In this document: piece after piece, positions 19,911 through 28,302 of the stretch | Numbering within the stretch: position 1 is the first letter of the stretch | How the letters are laid out: each line of letters opens with the position of its first letter | Assembly (NCBI GenBank): GCA_014925825.1 | Contig: JACGCK010000407.1 | Span: 1-28,302, forward strand | Length of the DNA: 28,302 nt | DNA from: Pholiota molesta | Lineage: Eukaryota > Basidiomycota > Agaricomycetes > Agaricales > Strophariaceae | Direction of reading: 5' to 3' | Made by a program: the position numbers and the translations under genes | Notes under the pieces: generated by a model | What the model was told of the DNA's origin: nothing | The model's input: only the letters and a program-made list of their open reading frames with translations | The model's database searches: none

Positions 19911-20534
19911 TATAGCGTTATCGTTGGGAACGGAAAACAAAGCGGAGCCTTATGTACGATGAACAAGTGCCACTCCTTATCGGAGTCCAAAAAAGCAGCT
20001 TCTTTTATGTAATTTAACCTTGCACTGAAATAATTCGTCCGCGATGTGACCTGGGACAGGTTGAGCGATTTTGCATTCGTCCAAAAGGCATGGATTTGTT
20101 TTTCTGGAGATATAAATCTCGGAGCAGCCTGCAGGCGGGAGGCGCTTAATTTTGCATCATTACTGGCTATATTCAAAATTTCAAATTACTGAGCTAGCAC
20201 CTTGATGGTTAAATTAAATGACCAGGAAGAATGAACGACCATAGCATTATATACTGTATCCCGCATTATAGAATCGATGTTAAGTGAGTCTGATAGCCTA
20301 ATACTTAAAGCATAAAAGCTAGAAGAGAAGTCAAGATCCGTAGAAGAGAGAAAAAGAACCACATACAGATATCGGCCGCATAGCGAGATGCTTAGCGGGC
20401 GCTTAAACAACGATCGCAGAGGGATTACATCAAAGTGCTTTCGTAAAACATGCAGATATTGAGGTCGATGGCTATTTAATAGTATTATAAGTACCTAGGT
20501 TAACTACCACAAGCCTAAAATATTGAATTCCTGG
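19911..20534. other. Gene-free stretch upstream of the SET gene
   Basis: This lies between the SET gene start and the 3' end of the tandem minus-strand copy B, so it should hold the SET promoter and the copy B 3' untranslated region. No clear TATA box next to the SET start, no RNA gene and no repeat were found. Confidence 0.45.
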
Positions 20535-22328
20535 TCATGTAGGGGAATATGTAGGAGGCATTTCGACCACTGTGACACCTGGATGCGCGGCAGCGTCTAT
20601 CGGGATACGTAGTCCACTATCCTCATGCAATACCACGACTTCCGATTCCGCAGTGGCAGTCCTTTCGGCCGGAGTCGAAGAAGACGCTGGCAGTCGCGAA
20701 TGACTTGACCGGGTTTGAAACCCAGAACTTTGCTGCGATGGTGAAGCCACGGATGATCCTGTCGTGCTCGCAGCAGCATCCAATGGTAATGCTGCTTAAC
20801 ATCTGAATAAAATTGGACATTCGAAGATGGTACGAGTTTTCCTCCGGATGAAATTGAGCTATCGATGCCAGCAGATATCTCCGGCATCCAAGTTGTCGCG
20901 ACGGTGAAAGGTTCTACTCCTGTGTTATTGTCGTCACGACTGCGTCGTTTTCGACTGCGCCTGTAGAGCACCAAGCCTAAAAGAAGGAGGAGGAGAGCCA
21001 AGACGCCTATTACAGCGCCTAGAATGGCTCCGAGATGACTTGAACTCCCTAAATTTGAATTAGAAGTGACTCTATTGCTGATAAAGCTGCGTACTCACTA
21101 CCAGGAGATGCGTTGTCAGAGGTAATTGGGGCTCCCGAGGAGCCCGTTAGGGCAGTTGAGCTAGAAAGGGTTGTGGAGGTCGAATTTGAATTTGAATGTG
21201 TACCAGCCTCCGTAATAGTGACCGCTGACGAGCCTGTCCCGACAACAACCACAGATGGGGACTGAGGGGATTGGGTAGAAGAAGGTGTTGGACTAGTATT
21301 CGTTATTGTGACGGGAGTGCCGCCATTACTGCTCGTCACGACAACTTGCACAGGATGCGACACCCCAATTGCGCCGCCAATCGACATGTCCGCCGACGTC
21401 CCGCTCTGCACAATCATGCTGTAGATAGCCAGCGGAGTGGTGCCGCTGTTACCGTTGTAGGTTACGCGAATCGTGTGAGCGCCCTGGGAGAGCACTCCCG
21501 TTGTGAAAAAGCGCTCATTGGAGTCGCCGCCGACGAGCGCCGTCGGGATCGCCATTAGGTCGAACGAGAACGGGCTTCCGCCGTCTACGGTATACGTCGC
21601 TGTCGTGGCAGAAGACGTTTGCCCTTCTTGATAATAACCCATCCATGTTGCAACGCGTCCTAGTGGAAAGAGGTCCAAAAAAAAGATTAGAGGATAGAAT
21701 AGAAGTAAAAGGATTGCGTACCCGTAAATTGAAAGGACATGGATGCGCCGTTAGTTGTCGTAGACATTCCGAAACCAGTCTTCGTAAATTGTGCCCCAAA
21801 TGAAAACGAGGGATCATCGAACTGGACCATTTCCATGGCATTGGCGCGGGACACGCTCGCAGAGGGGATGTACAACAGACTGTCAAACCAATAACCATTT
21901 GGGTTTGGGCTCAACACTGTGACTACGAGCGTGTGTTTTCCGTCCACGAGATTAAAAACTTGGCAGTGCATGATACCGTTGACCGGCGCAGTTATCTGGT
22001 TATTAGGGATCGTTGCACCGTCGACGGTACATGTGCGCGACGGATTGCTCCCATCCACACTCGACCCAAAAACGCCGACGTAGGTACCTCAAAAATGGTC
22101 GATGATCGTCAATTACAAGGAGCAGAGGCGGCGCACAAATCGTCGAAGCAACGCACCAGAGAAGGTGTACGAGAAGCTCCCTGTGCCCTTGATGTAGTGG
22201 CTCGTGCTCATCATGGGAGCACCGAAGTTGCCCAAATTATCGAGGCTGCCTTTGTCGGCGATCCAATCACCAGTATAGCTGATCCCCGGGTCAGTATCAT
22301 CGACCTGTATTGTCAGTGTCTCCGCCAT
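20535..22328 (-). pseudogene. Single-pass membrane protein paralogue, copy B, with a frameshift in the cytoplasmic tail
   Basis: Exons are 22157-22328, 21722-22087, 21102-21659 and 20535-21048. The first two have exactly the same lengths as in copy A (172 and 366 nt). The ectodomain modules are strongly alike (ADKGSLDNLGNFGAP, STSHYIKGTGSFSYTFSG, WFDSLLYIPSASVSRAN, ATWMGYY, ATYTVDGGSPFSFDL). A Ser/Thr-rich stalk, one span (AVIGVLALLLLLLGLVLY) and RRSRKRRSR follow. A 53-nt intron (21049-21101) just before the span is absent from copy A. After FYSDVKQ the frame breaks near 20785-20800 by an apparent 1-nt deletion. The original frame ends at 20597 with an unrelated tail, while the shifted frame continues to HEDSGLRIPI and VTVVEMPPTYSPT, the tail of copy A. 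Either the tail is truly altered or one base was missed. The ectodomain may still be expressed. Confidence 0.8.
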
Positions 22329-22740
22329 CTTGCGATACAAATGCGTGAGCAAAAGACGAAGAGAAAAACAGCGATGGAAGGCAGGAAACAGAGTTGAAGG
22401 GTGTGGGCAGTGGGCACATTCTCAGAAAATTAGCCGTGGGGGCTTGGCGTGATGCTCGCGCTAAAAAATATGTACGCCGCCCATGCAGGGTCTGCCCGAG
22501 GACTCCGGCACTTCGTGGAGTGTAATTAGCCTTGGCGCCGTCTTTGAATGCTTAGTCGACTTTGTCTGCCGTTTTGTTGACCAAAAACCAAGAACAATCT
22601 ATAATAGACAACTCTACAGAGTCTGAGGTCACATATTGCAGCATGAGGCTGTTGTAGTCAAATATACCACTATCAACTCAATAAATAGGCCTGGATAAGC
22701 GCCGAACAATGTAAATCGAGCACATTTCCAAGAAGCATCT
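22329..22740. other. Upstream region of copy B
   Basis: No supported gene. It contains the promoter side of copy B. A possible last exon of the uncertain minus-strand gene to the right could lie at about 22626-22683, where a TATCCAG acceptor precedes an open frame, but this is weak. Confidence 0.35.
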
Positions 22741-23128
22741 CTACTTACCTCTTCGTACGTTGTTCATGATTTCTCGGATGTCAGACAAGCGCATGTCTAC
22801 CCTGCAGCCAGGCTTGATTGACAGAAAATTAATGACCAGGAAATGACTTTCACGCTTCGTTTCCGGCAACATTAACACCACTATCAGAATTGAATTGAAC
22901 CACGCTTTTAGATTGGAAATAACATGGCAATGACTCACGACAAATATTCCTCGCAACGTGTACATCTCCAGCATCCAGCGCATTCCTCGCTGCTCGTTCT
23001 GAGGCCTGGATGATCATCTATTAATACTGCGAACACGAACAGAAACAAAAAAAACATAATACATTCTAAGCAGAAAGAATCCGAATAGTGACCAACCGAC
23101 CTGGCGGGAACGATGATACACCTCAAAC
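22741..23128 (-). CDS. Possible small multi-exon gene, unknown
   Basis: Three short stretches on the minus strand look like exons joined in frame: one ending VYHRSRQ at 23101 (donor GTCGGT), one at 22939-23005 reading ASERAARNALDAGDVHVARN, and one at about 22744-22796 reading MRLSDIREIMNNVRRG. The last ends at GAG-GTAAGT, a near-ideal donor, though reading on gives GK and a stop at once. Introns would be 95 and 142 nt, longer than most here. The start was not found. The alternative is a decayed gene or a spliced non-coding RNA. Function unknown. Confidence 0.28.
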
Positions 23129-23376
23129 CCAACCAAGCGCGAGTGGGTTGAAAAATAAAAAGGAAGGCAGATTACAACCCGTAATGATGTAGGTAAATCA
23201 ATGAGAACGAGGTATCCAAAGTCGGTCTGCGCACACCCACAGCAGAAATGAATGAAAGCAACTACCGAAGAAGAAAAAAAGTCCCGAGGGTGGGTAACGT
23301 AAACGTAAAGCAGGTGTAAGGTAAAAAGTGAAAGTCGATCGATCAGTGACGGGCTGCCGCACGGTAAACAACGACT

Positions 23377-23817
23377 TCAAGGTGGTATGTAGGTAAGTCG
23401 CGGAGATGCGAGTACCAAGAGTCTCGAACCGCCGAGGTGGTAAGCAAGGGAGGAGATTTCGGGAGGAAAGGATATGCGCGAGAGATGAAGTACGTCGGTG
23501 GTCGTAGGCGGGTCATTAAAAGTGGCGGCACCATCTGCTCTGGGCAGGTCAAAGTCGGTTAGCAGCGATCGCGCGTCGCTGGACGCGGTAAGGGTGATGA
23601 GGATATAGAGTACGTAGTGTAAGCGGAATCCGAGAAGAGGCGGTATCAAGTCTAGAAATGTATAGGGCCGCTCGACGCGGTGGGTCACCGTGGGTGGGGG
23701 TGTAGGATTAGCGAGGAGGAACATGAGGGCTCCATAAATAGCGGAGATGCGGGGTGGCCGGGAACCATGGATGGATGCGTGTGGGGACAGATGAGTTAGA
23801 CGCGTGCAGCAGTGCAC
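23377..23817 (-). CDS. Uncertain open frame downstream of DGK1
   Basis: A 146-codon frame follows the DGK1 stop by about 70 bases on the same strand. Third codon positions are rich in C and G over the middle part (MFLLANPTPPPTVTHRVERP, then LHYVLYILITLTASSDARSL), which is mildly coding-like and includes one hydrophobic stretch. The N-terminal and C-terminal thirds look less protein-like. It may instead be the 3' untranslated region of DGK1. No family recognised. Confidence 0.25.
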   Translation of the reverse strand: MHCCTRLTHLSPHASIHGSRPPRISAIYGALMFLLANPTPPPTVTHRVERPYTFLDLIPPLLGFRLHYVLYILITLTASSDARSLLTDFDLPRADGAATFNDPPTTTDVLHLSRISFPPEISSLAYHLGGSRLLVLASPRLTYIPP

Positions 23818-23885
23818 GAAGTCGAAATGAGTCCAGAGCCATCAAGCTAGGAGCGAAACATGCAGAGTACGAGCGAGCGACGGTA

Positions 23886-25491
23886 TCATGAGGTCAGCCA
23901 CGACGCCGCCTTTCCGACCAGCTTGAGGAACACAAGAATGCAGCCACCCGAGATGATAGGGAGCGTCAGATTATCGTCTAACGATCCAAGGTCTACGAAA
24001 ACGACCCGCCGCGTTCAGTAAGAAGTCTCGCCGAAAAAAAATGAGAAACGATTGACGTACCAAGCGCCTCAGCAACTCCGCTGACCACTCCCGCGAAAAC
24101 GGATAACACCAACAACCCAAGAGGGCCTCCTCCGCCGAGACTCGTGGGCTCCCCATTGGGAACGACATCTCGCACCCCGCCCGTCCATGCCCATGTGATA
24201 TCTCGCCCTCCGTTCCGAATAGGTGCAATGAGCCCCCAGAACCCGAAAGCGATGGCGGCGCCGGTGAGTGTGGCTGCCGTGAACCCCGCGAGCGATTTAC
24301 GAGGGGCAAACGGCAAGCCGATGTATGGGACGCGAGCAGGCAGTTTGCGTGTGGCCGACCCGTAGAGGCGGCCGAAGGTCGACGCGGCAGTGTCAGCCCA
24401 GGAGAGGCTGTAAAAAGGTATTAGCAAACAGAGAATGAGTCGCAGAGACACAGAAGTGTGATGAGACTAGATGGTTGGTAGGTGAAGATGGGAACAGGGC
24501 GCTTTTATACTTTGATCATTGTGCGCTTTCTCCGTATGGTGCGGACTATTTCAGAAAAATCGGGAATCCGGGTATGTGGCTTACCCAGACGCTGTTTTCG
24601 CTTCCCCGCACACCGATACAAACGCTCTCGAAAAACGAGAGAGGGGAGGAAAAATAATGACAAACGAGGACTTACATCAGAATCGCCACTGTGCGACATC
24701 TTGAGGGTATAATGAAAGCACGAAGTTGACACCTAAAATATACCAGACAACGCCATTATGCCATTCTGTAACCAGAGTTAATAAAGATTGAGGGACGATA
24801 GACTAACTGCGCACCTTTTCACTTTCTCGCATGAGGAAACCAAATAGCGCTCATACGTGCGTTCAAACCGCTTGTTATTGAACCCGCAATAGGTCGGCCG
24901 GGACGATGACGCCAAAGTGCCATCCACAAGACGATGATAATCTTCCTCACGTCACCTTCCGTGACATACATATACAGAGTAAAGAACCCTGGTCAAGGCA
25001 GATAAGCGAAGGATCGAAACGGTGCTGGAAGAAGGAAACTAATCTGGAAAGACATACCTATTGAGCTGTGTAGGACCTTCCTTGGTATCTCCAAGTCTGG
25101 CTTTGCCTTCTGAGCTACTTCTGAATGGCCGTTTGCATGGCCGTTCGCCGGCGCTGCGCCCTTCAAAGCTTCTGGCCAAGCTCGAATAGCACCTTCTCCA
25201 CCTCCACCTGTTCGTCCTGCCCACTGAGAGATTGCTCGTCCTCTTCCATTTCAACCATTTCCAGATGACCAAGTCCCTCCAGACGCTTGATGACCTTTCG
25301 CGTGATGTTCTTCACGCCTTTGGGGTGCTCACTTGAGAGCGGAGTGGGATGAAAGGTAACAATAGGTGATGGTGAACGCTTGCTGGCTGCAATGGGAGCT
25401 GCTCGGGACCGAGTTAGGGAGGGAGAACGGGCGGTACGGCGGCGGGGTGTGTCGTGTGCGGTGGTGCGGTGTCAGGTTCCACTGTAGTCAT
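23886..25491 (-). pseudogene. DGK1: CTP-dependent diacylglycerol kinase (DGK1 type), frame broken in 5' two thirds
   Basis: The 3' exons are intact: 24061-24407 (SWADTAASTFGRLYG, APRKSLAGFTAATLTGAAIA, LGLLVLSVFAGVVSGVAEAL) and 23886-23992 (LGSLDDNLTLPIISGGCILV). These are hallmark DGK1 segments; the enzyme phosphorylates diacylglycerol with CTP at the ER membrane, making phosphatidate. Upstream pieces are all present in order: an acidic basic-flanked N-terminus (KNITRKVIKRLEGLGHLEMV), ANGHSEVAQKAKPDLEIPRKVLHSSIG, VIVPADLLR, FNNKRFERTYER, GFLMRESEK and NGVVWYILGVNFVLSLYPQDVA. They lie in changing frames, with about seven single-base shifts (near 25405, 25165, 24935, 24890, 24841, at the intron 24740-24790, and near 24695). 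Splice sites look sound. It is either a young pseudogene or a stretch of sequencing errors. Confidence 0.82.
24408..24675 (-). other. Unusually long DGK1 intron with a TATA box
   Basis: The intron runs from GTAAGTCC to TTTTTACAG and is 268 nt, against 48-70 nt for nearly all other introns in the window. On the coding strand it contains TATAAAAG (24502-24509) followed by CT-rich sequence, the arrangement of a core promoter. A transcript starting here would cover only the intact 3' exons. Confidence 0.4.
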
Positions 25492-25531
25492 TGCTTAGTG
25501 GTTTGGGTGGTGAATATGGTCCCAGTCGTAT

Positions 25532-25600
25532 ATGCCTCGTCGTCGTCGTAGCGTTCGTTGCTCGTTAGTCGTCGTCGTAGCGTCGTCGTCGTTGTTCTCG
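25532..25600. repeat. Imperfect CGT trinucleotide repeat upstream of DGK1
   Basis: Runs of CGT (TCGTCGTCGTCGTAG, GTCGTCGTCGTAGCG, CGTCGTCGTCGTT) are interrupted by short variants. It lies about 45-110 bases upstream of the DGK1 start, within its likely leader or promoter. Confidence 0.85.
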
Positions 25601-26364
25601 AGCGGAGGAGAAAAAGCGGAAGCGAAAACTTGGCGTCACGCTCGAGAACAGGGGCCGTGTTTGGCTCTGTGTACACGTAATCAACAATGTCTGTTCCGAG
25701 GACCAAGACACCCTTTCAACACCCTTTTGCATCTCCCCCTCAGGCTGCGCAACGCGAGGCAAGTATGGTACTTTCTTATATATATTGAAACGCTGAAAGG
25801 CCTCACGCTCTCTGCTTTTACAGTATATCGGAGGTTAAACTATGCTCAAATTTGTTAATGAGGACTACTCAAGTTTCTTCAAAGACCCCGTCGCACCGGC
25901 TCCGGCATCGTTTGTCATTAACCAAACCTCATACTTACACTTTTCCCTAGTTGATGACACCGACAAGTACTCAAAACATGCTTACTCGCAAACTGGCAAC
26001 TTTTCTCGACCTTCTACACGGATTATTTTATCTGATATCACTTTGGATTCCTTTTTGAGACGCCGCGCAATCGCTGTTCTCCTTGCCAGTCAAATGGCTG
26101 TCTCTACAGCACCACCCGATCCCTTCTAACACGCGTGTTATCCTTCGAGACGTAGATGACTCCATCATGGTCCTTCGCCAGATGAATCAGACACATCATG
26201 CCCGACCTATCACTCGAGACTCTCGCAGGGCAGATGCCTCTTGGTGTTATTTCCGTGCTTCAAATGCTCATAAAGAAGGAGTTGGCTCCTCTGCTGTCTG
26301 CTCTAGGAGTCTACCTATCGATGAGCTGGCACTTGAAGACTGACGATCCAATACTGTCGCGTGG

Positions 26365-26796
26365 ATGCTGACCAGCCGTTTTTTATTGCCAAATCTCCGT
26401 AAACCTGTCAGGCTCGTTTCAGCAGGATCAGGCTGTGGGACGCAACGCATGATACATCGAGCCTATTATAAGCTTATTCTTTCGGCGAGTCCCTTTGGTC
26501 CTGACGAGACAAACACATATTATCATGATGATCGAATCGATATGCAGGCACTTGCAACTCTTGACCTCGAACTTCGTAACTTCGGCGTGTTACCAGTTCA
26601 AAGTGGCTCACATTTACCAACACGTGTCTCGAATTTATCATCGTCACTGCAGACCTTAATTCTAGGAACATGCACAAGCCTTCCGCCGCCCTCTTTGCAC
26701 TTCATTCTGTCACTCGATTTTCCCAACTTGAAATGGATCTACTCCGGCAGCTGCACTCGCATCTTGAAAGCAGATCCTCGTTGGTCATGTAGTTAG
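26365..26796 (+). CDS. Uncertain LRR-like open frame, possibly a decayed F-box-type gene
   Basis: A 143-codon frame contains ATLDLELRNFGVLPV, RVSNLSSSLQTLILGTCTSL and PPPSLHFILSLDFPNLKW, spaced like leucine-rich repeats of agaricomycete F-box proteins. No F-box is seen upstream. Another frame at about 26199-26350 (MPDLSLETLAGQMPLGVISV) is also open but not joined by a clear intron, and 25842-26129 carries a further frame of ordinary composition. Together 25.8-26.8 kb may be one broken gene. Low confidence. Confidence 0.25.
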   Translation: MLTSRFLLPNLRKPVRLVSAGSGCGTQRMIHRAYYKLILSASPFGPDETNTYYHDDRIDMQALATLDLELRNFGVLPVQSGSHLPTRVSNLSSSLQTLILGTCTSLPPPSLHFILSLDFPNLKWIYSGSCTRILKADPRWSCS

Positions 26797-26837
26797 CGGT
26801 AGTTCTCTAACGACTTCGAATGGGGCACCATTATTTT

Positions 26838-26940
26838 AGCGTGGGTGAGCGTGACGCAGCGTGAGGTAGCGTGAACGAGCGTGCGTTAGCGTGAGTACTA
26901 GCGTGCGCTAGCGTGAGTACTAGCGTGCGCTAGCGTGACA
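26838..26940. repeat. AGCGTG decamer array 1
   Basis: The core AGCGTG occurs at 26838, 26848, 26858, 26868, 26878, 26888, 26900, 26910, 26922 and 26932. Steps are mostly exactly 10 bases, with two of 12. The four bases between cores vary (GGTG, ACGC, AGGT, AACG, CGTT, AGTA). The orientation is constant. Confidence 0.95.
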
Positions 26941-27096
26941 TCGTAAACCGCCTTTGCGGCCGTTCCGCGTCATCCAAGACTTCCCCGGCCCCCAGAATTG
27001 GCGTAGGCGTGTCTTAGGCATCCCTGGTTGCATAACAAAACAAAACATACCATTGAGCAATATAATTTAAGGTCACTGAAGTCTTGGGATGAGTGT
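26941..27096. other. Spacer between decamer arrays 1 and 2
   Basis: About 155 bases without the AGCGTG core. The only notable point is an A-rich stretch (AACAAAACAAAACATA) near 27035. Confidence 0.6.
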
Positions 27097-27172
27097 GTGT
27101 AAGCGTGGCCTAGCGTGCCGCTAGCGTGCGCTTGCGTGAGTCATAAGTAGCGTGTGTTAGCGTGAGTCCACT
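27097..27172. repeat. AGCGTG decamer array 2
   Basis: Cores occur at 27102, 27112, 27123, a TGCGTG variant near 27133, then 27149 and 27159, on the same strand and near-10-base step as array 1. The array is shorter and more degenerate. Confidence 0.9.
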
Positions 27173-27865
27173 CTGCTGCTCACGCCGACGCTGAACTTCC
27201 AAGTCTGACATCTCCGCGGCCCACGAGCTCAACGCGCACACAGCGCACGGCACAGCGGCCACATGGTTAAATAGCCGGTATGACGCACGAGCTATCCCAA
27301 GTTCACCGAGATGGTAGGACTCATACGTCAACGGATTGGACGCTTTTGCTTATAACTTGGTCAGTTCACATTCAATAATTCTAATTTTTTTTTGCGTTAA
27401 ATAGGTAACATAAACACCTCCTTGTACGCACGTTTACGGAACGTATAAAAATTTAACGCGTGAGAGGCAGGTAAAAGCGTTTAAAATGAGTAGAAAAGAC
27501 GAATAAGTGAATAGCTTGATGAGTTTCTGGCCAAATAATTTACGTCGATCAGTATATTGTTCCAATACGCGGTGCGCTTCCGCACAGGTAATCTTATTAC
27601 TATGTTATTAGTATGTGCTGCACGGCGGCAGGGCATGTTTCTTAACAACGACAACGACTTGACTTGTGGGCGAGTAGGTAACGGTGCGCCACTGCGGGGA
27701 AACGTTCGTGAGCGTCGTGACATTGTTCAATCAATATTAGTTATATACATATCGAAAATTATAAGACATTGGTTATACTATTCTATGTGCAAAGGAGCAA
27801 AAAACAAATTGGAGGCTGTAAGAACAGATATGTGTACAGATGAATATATTTGTCTTAGGTGAAGC
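27173..27865. other. AT-rich gene-free spacer
   Basis: No supported gene. One minus-strand frame (27110-27331) and several short ones look like chance. A lone related word (GTGAGCGTCGTGA) occurs near 27707. Confidence 0.45.
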
Positions 27866-27978
27866 GGGAAAGGTAGCGTGAGGTAGCGTGAGATAGCGTG
27901 AGGTAGGGTGAAGGTAGCGTGAAGGTTTGGTGAAGGTAGCGTGAAGTAGCGTGGAGGTAGCGTGGACATAGCGTGGCC
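27866..27978. repeat. AGCGTG decamer array 3
   Basis: Units of the form GGTAGCGTGA occur about every 10-11 bases: cores at 27875, 27885, 27895, an AGGGTG variant at 27905, then 27916, a TTGGTG variant near 27927, 27938, 27948, 27959 and 27970. This array is more regular in its whole unit than array 1. The period averages close to 10.5 bases. Confidence 0.95.
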
Positions 27979-28302
27979 TCATATAAATAACTGAGGATAT
28001 CTTCATATAAATTAACTCAGGACAATGCAGGAAGTCATGGGCATTGTTACTATATCATATATACACCATTCTGCATAAGCGTGACGATTTGCGGTGCTTG
28101 GAGAGATGTTTATTCTTGTTTGGTTAGACCTTCTGAGTATACTAGACATTTAATTTCATGTAACGTCTTGGCCTATGAGACACAAAAGCATAACAGACAA
28201 ATAGCCATTTAATACTTACATTTTTTTATGGATTTATTTGGCTGTCTTGGACGACATAAAATCTGTTGGCTGCATTGCGAGTAATTATGTGTCACAGAAA
28301 TA
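27979..28302. other. AT-rich right end of window
   Basis: No gene, RNA or clear repeat seen. A single AAGCGTGACG near 28077 resembles one unit of the arrays to the left. Confidence 0.45.

Noticed and set aside
23390..23450. tRNA-like GGTTCGA word near 23417 on the minus strand
   Set aside because: No acceptor stem, anticodon arm or second conserved box could be placed around it; no tRNA gene was found in the window.
26838..27978. CRISPR-like or telomere-like interpretation of the decamer arrays
   Set aside because: The units are far too short for CRISPR and the host is eukaryotic; the unit does not resemble the TTAGGG repeat expected for basidiomycete telomeres.

Overview
This window looks like nuclear DNA of an agaricomycete (mushroom-forming) fungus. 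The reconstructed genes have many short GT-AG introns, mostly 48-70 nt. Several predicted proteins belong to membrane families I know mainly from Agaricomycetes, and the housekeeping proteins (AP-1 mu, eS17) read as basidiomycete-like. All gene models were spliced by eye from open frames and splice signals; no alignment or search was run.

Layout. About 1-8.7 kb is a direct duplication. Each copy holds a remnant of an unknown minus-strand coding sequence, a broken intron-containing copy of ribosomal protein eS17, and an intact two-exon minus-strand gene for a multi-span membrane protein of unknown function (513 and 509 aa). Between the copies lie a five-exon gene for a type II membrane protein with a Cys-rich C-terminal domain (4595-5780, minus) and a 51-bp near-perfect palindrome (6113-6163). 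At 9.6-11.2 kb is the six-exon gene for the AP-1 clathrin adaptor mu subunit (minus). An 817-bp non-autonomous hAT-like element (11284-12100; 12-bp terminal inverted repeats, 8-bp target duplication) sits just upstream of its start codon.

About 12.9-22.3 kb is framed by an inverted pair of paralogous single-pass membrane proteins. Each has a tandem beta-sandwich-like ectodomain, a Ser/Thr-rich stalk, one membrane span and a cytoplasmic tail ending in PPxY. Copy A (12943-14792, plus) is intact. Copy B (20535-22328, minus) has an extra intron and a 1-nt frameshift that separates the PPxY end. Inside the pair are a PQ-loop membrane protein (16332-17771, plus) and a SET-domain protein with a CxCxxC motif (18447-19910, minus), which converge.

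About 23.9-25.5 kb carries a DGK1-type CTP-dependent diacylglycerol kinase gene (minus). Its splice sites and 3' part are intact, but the 5' two thirds contain several single-base frame breaks. The right end (25.8-28.3 kb) has no confident gene. It holds a weak LRR-like open frame and three arrays of a roughly 10-bp unit with an AGCGTG core, all on one strand and spaced near one DNA helical turn.

The genes do not form one pathway. Membrane trafficking and lipid roles (AP-1 mu, PQ-loop, DGK1, PPxY-tailed proteins) recur, but that is probably coincidence. The strongest points are local duplications, the hAT insertion, the palindrome, the decamer arrays and the broken DGK1 frame.
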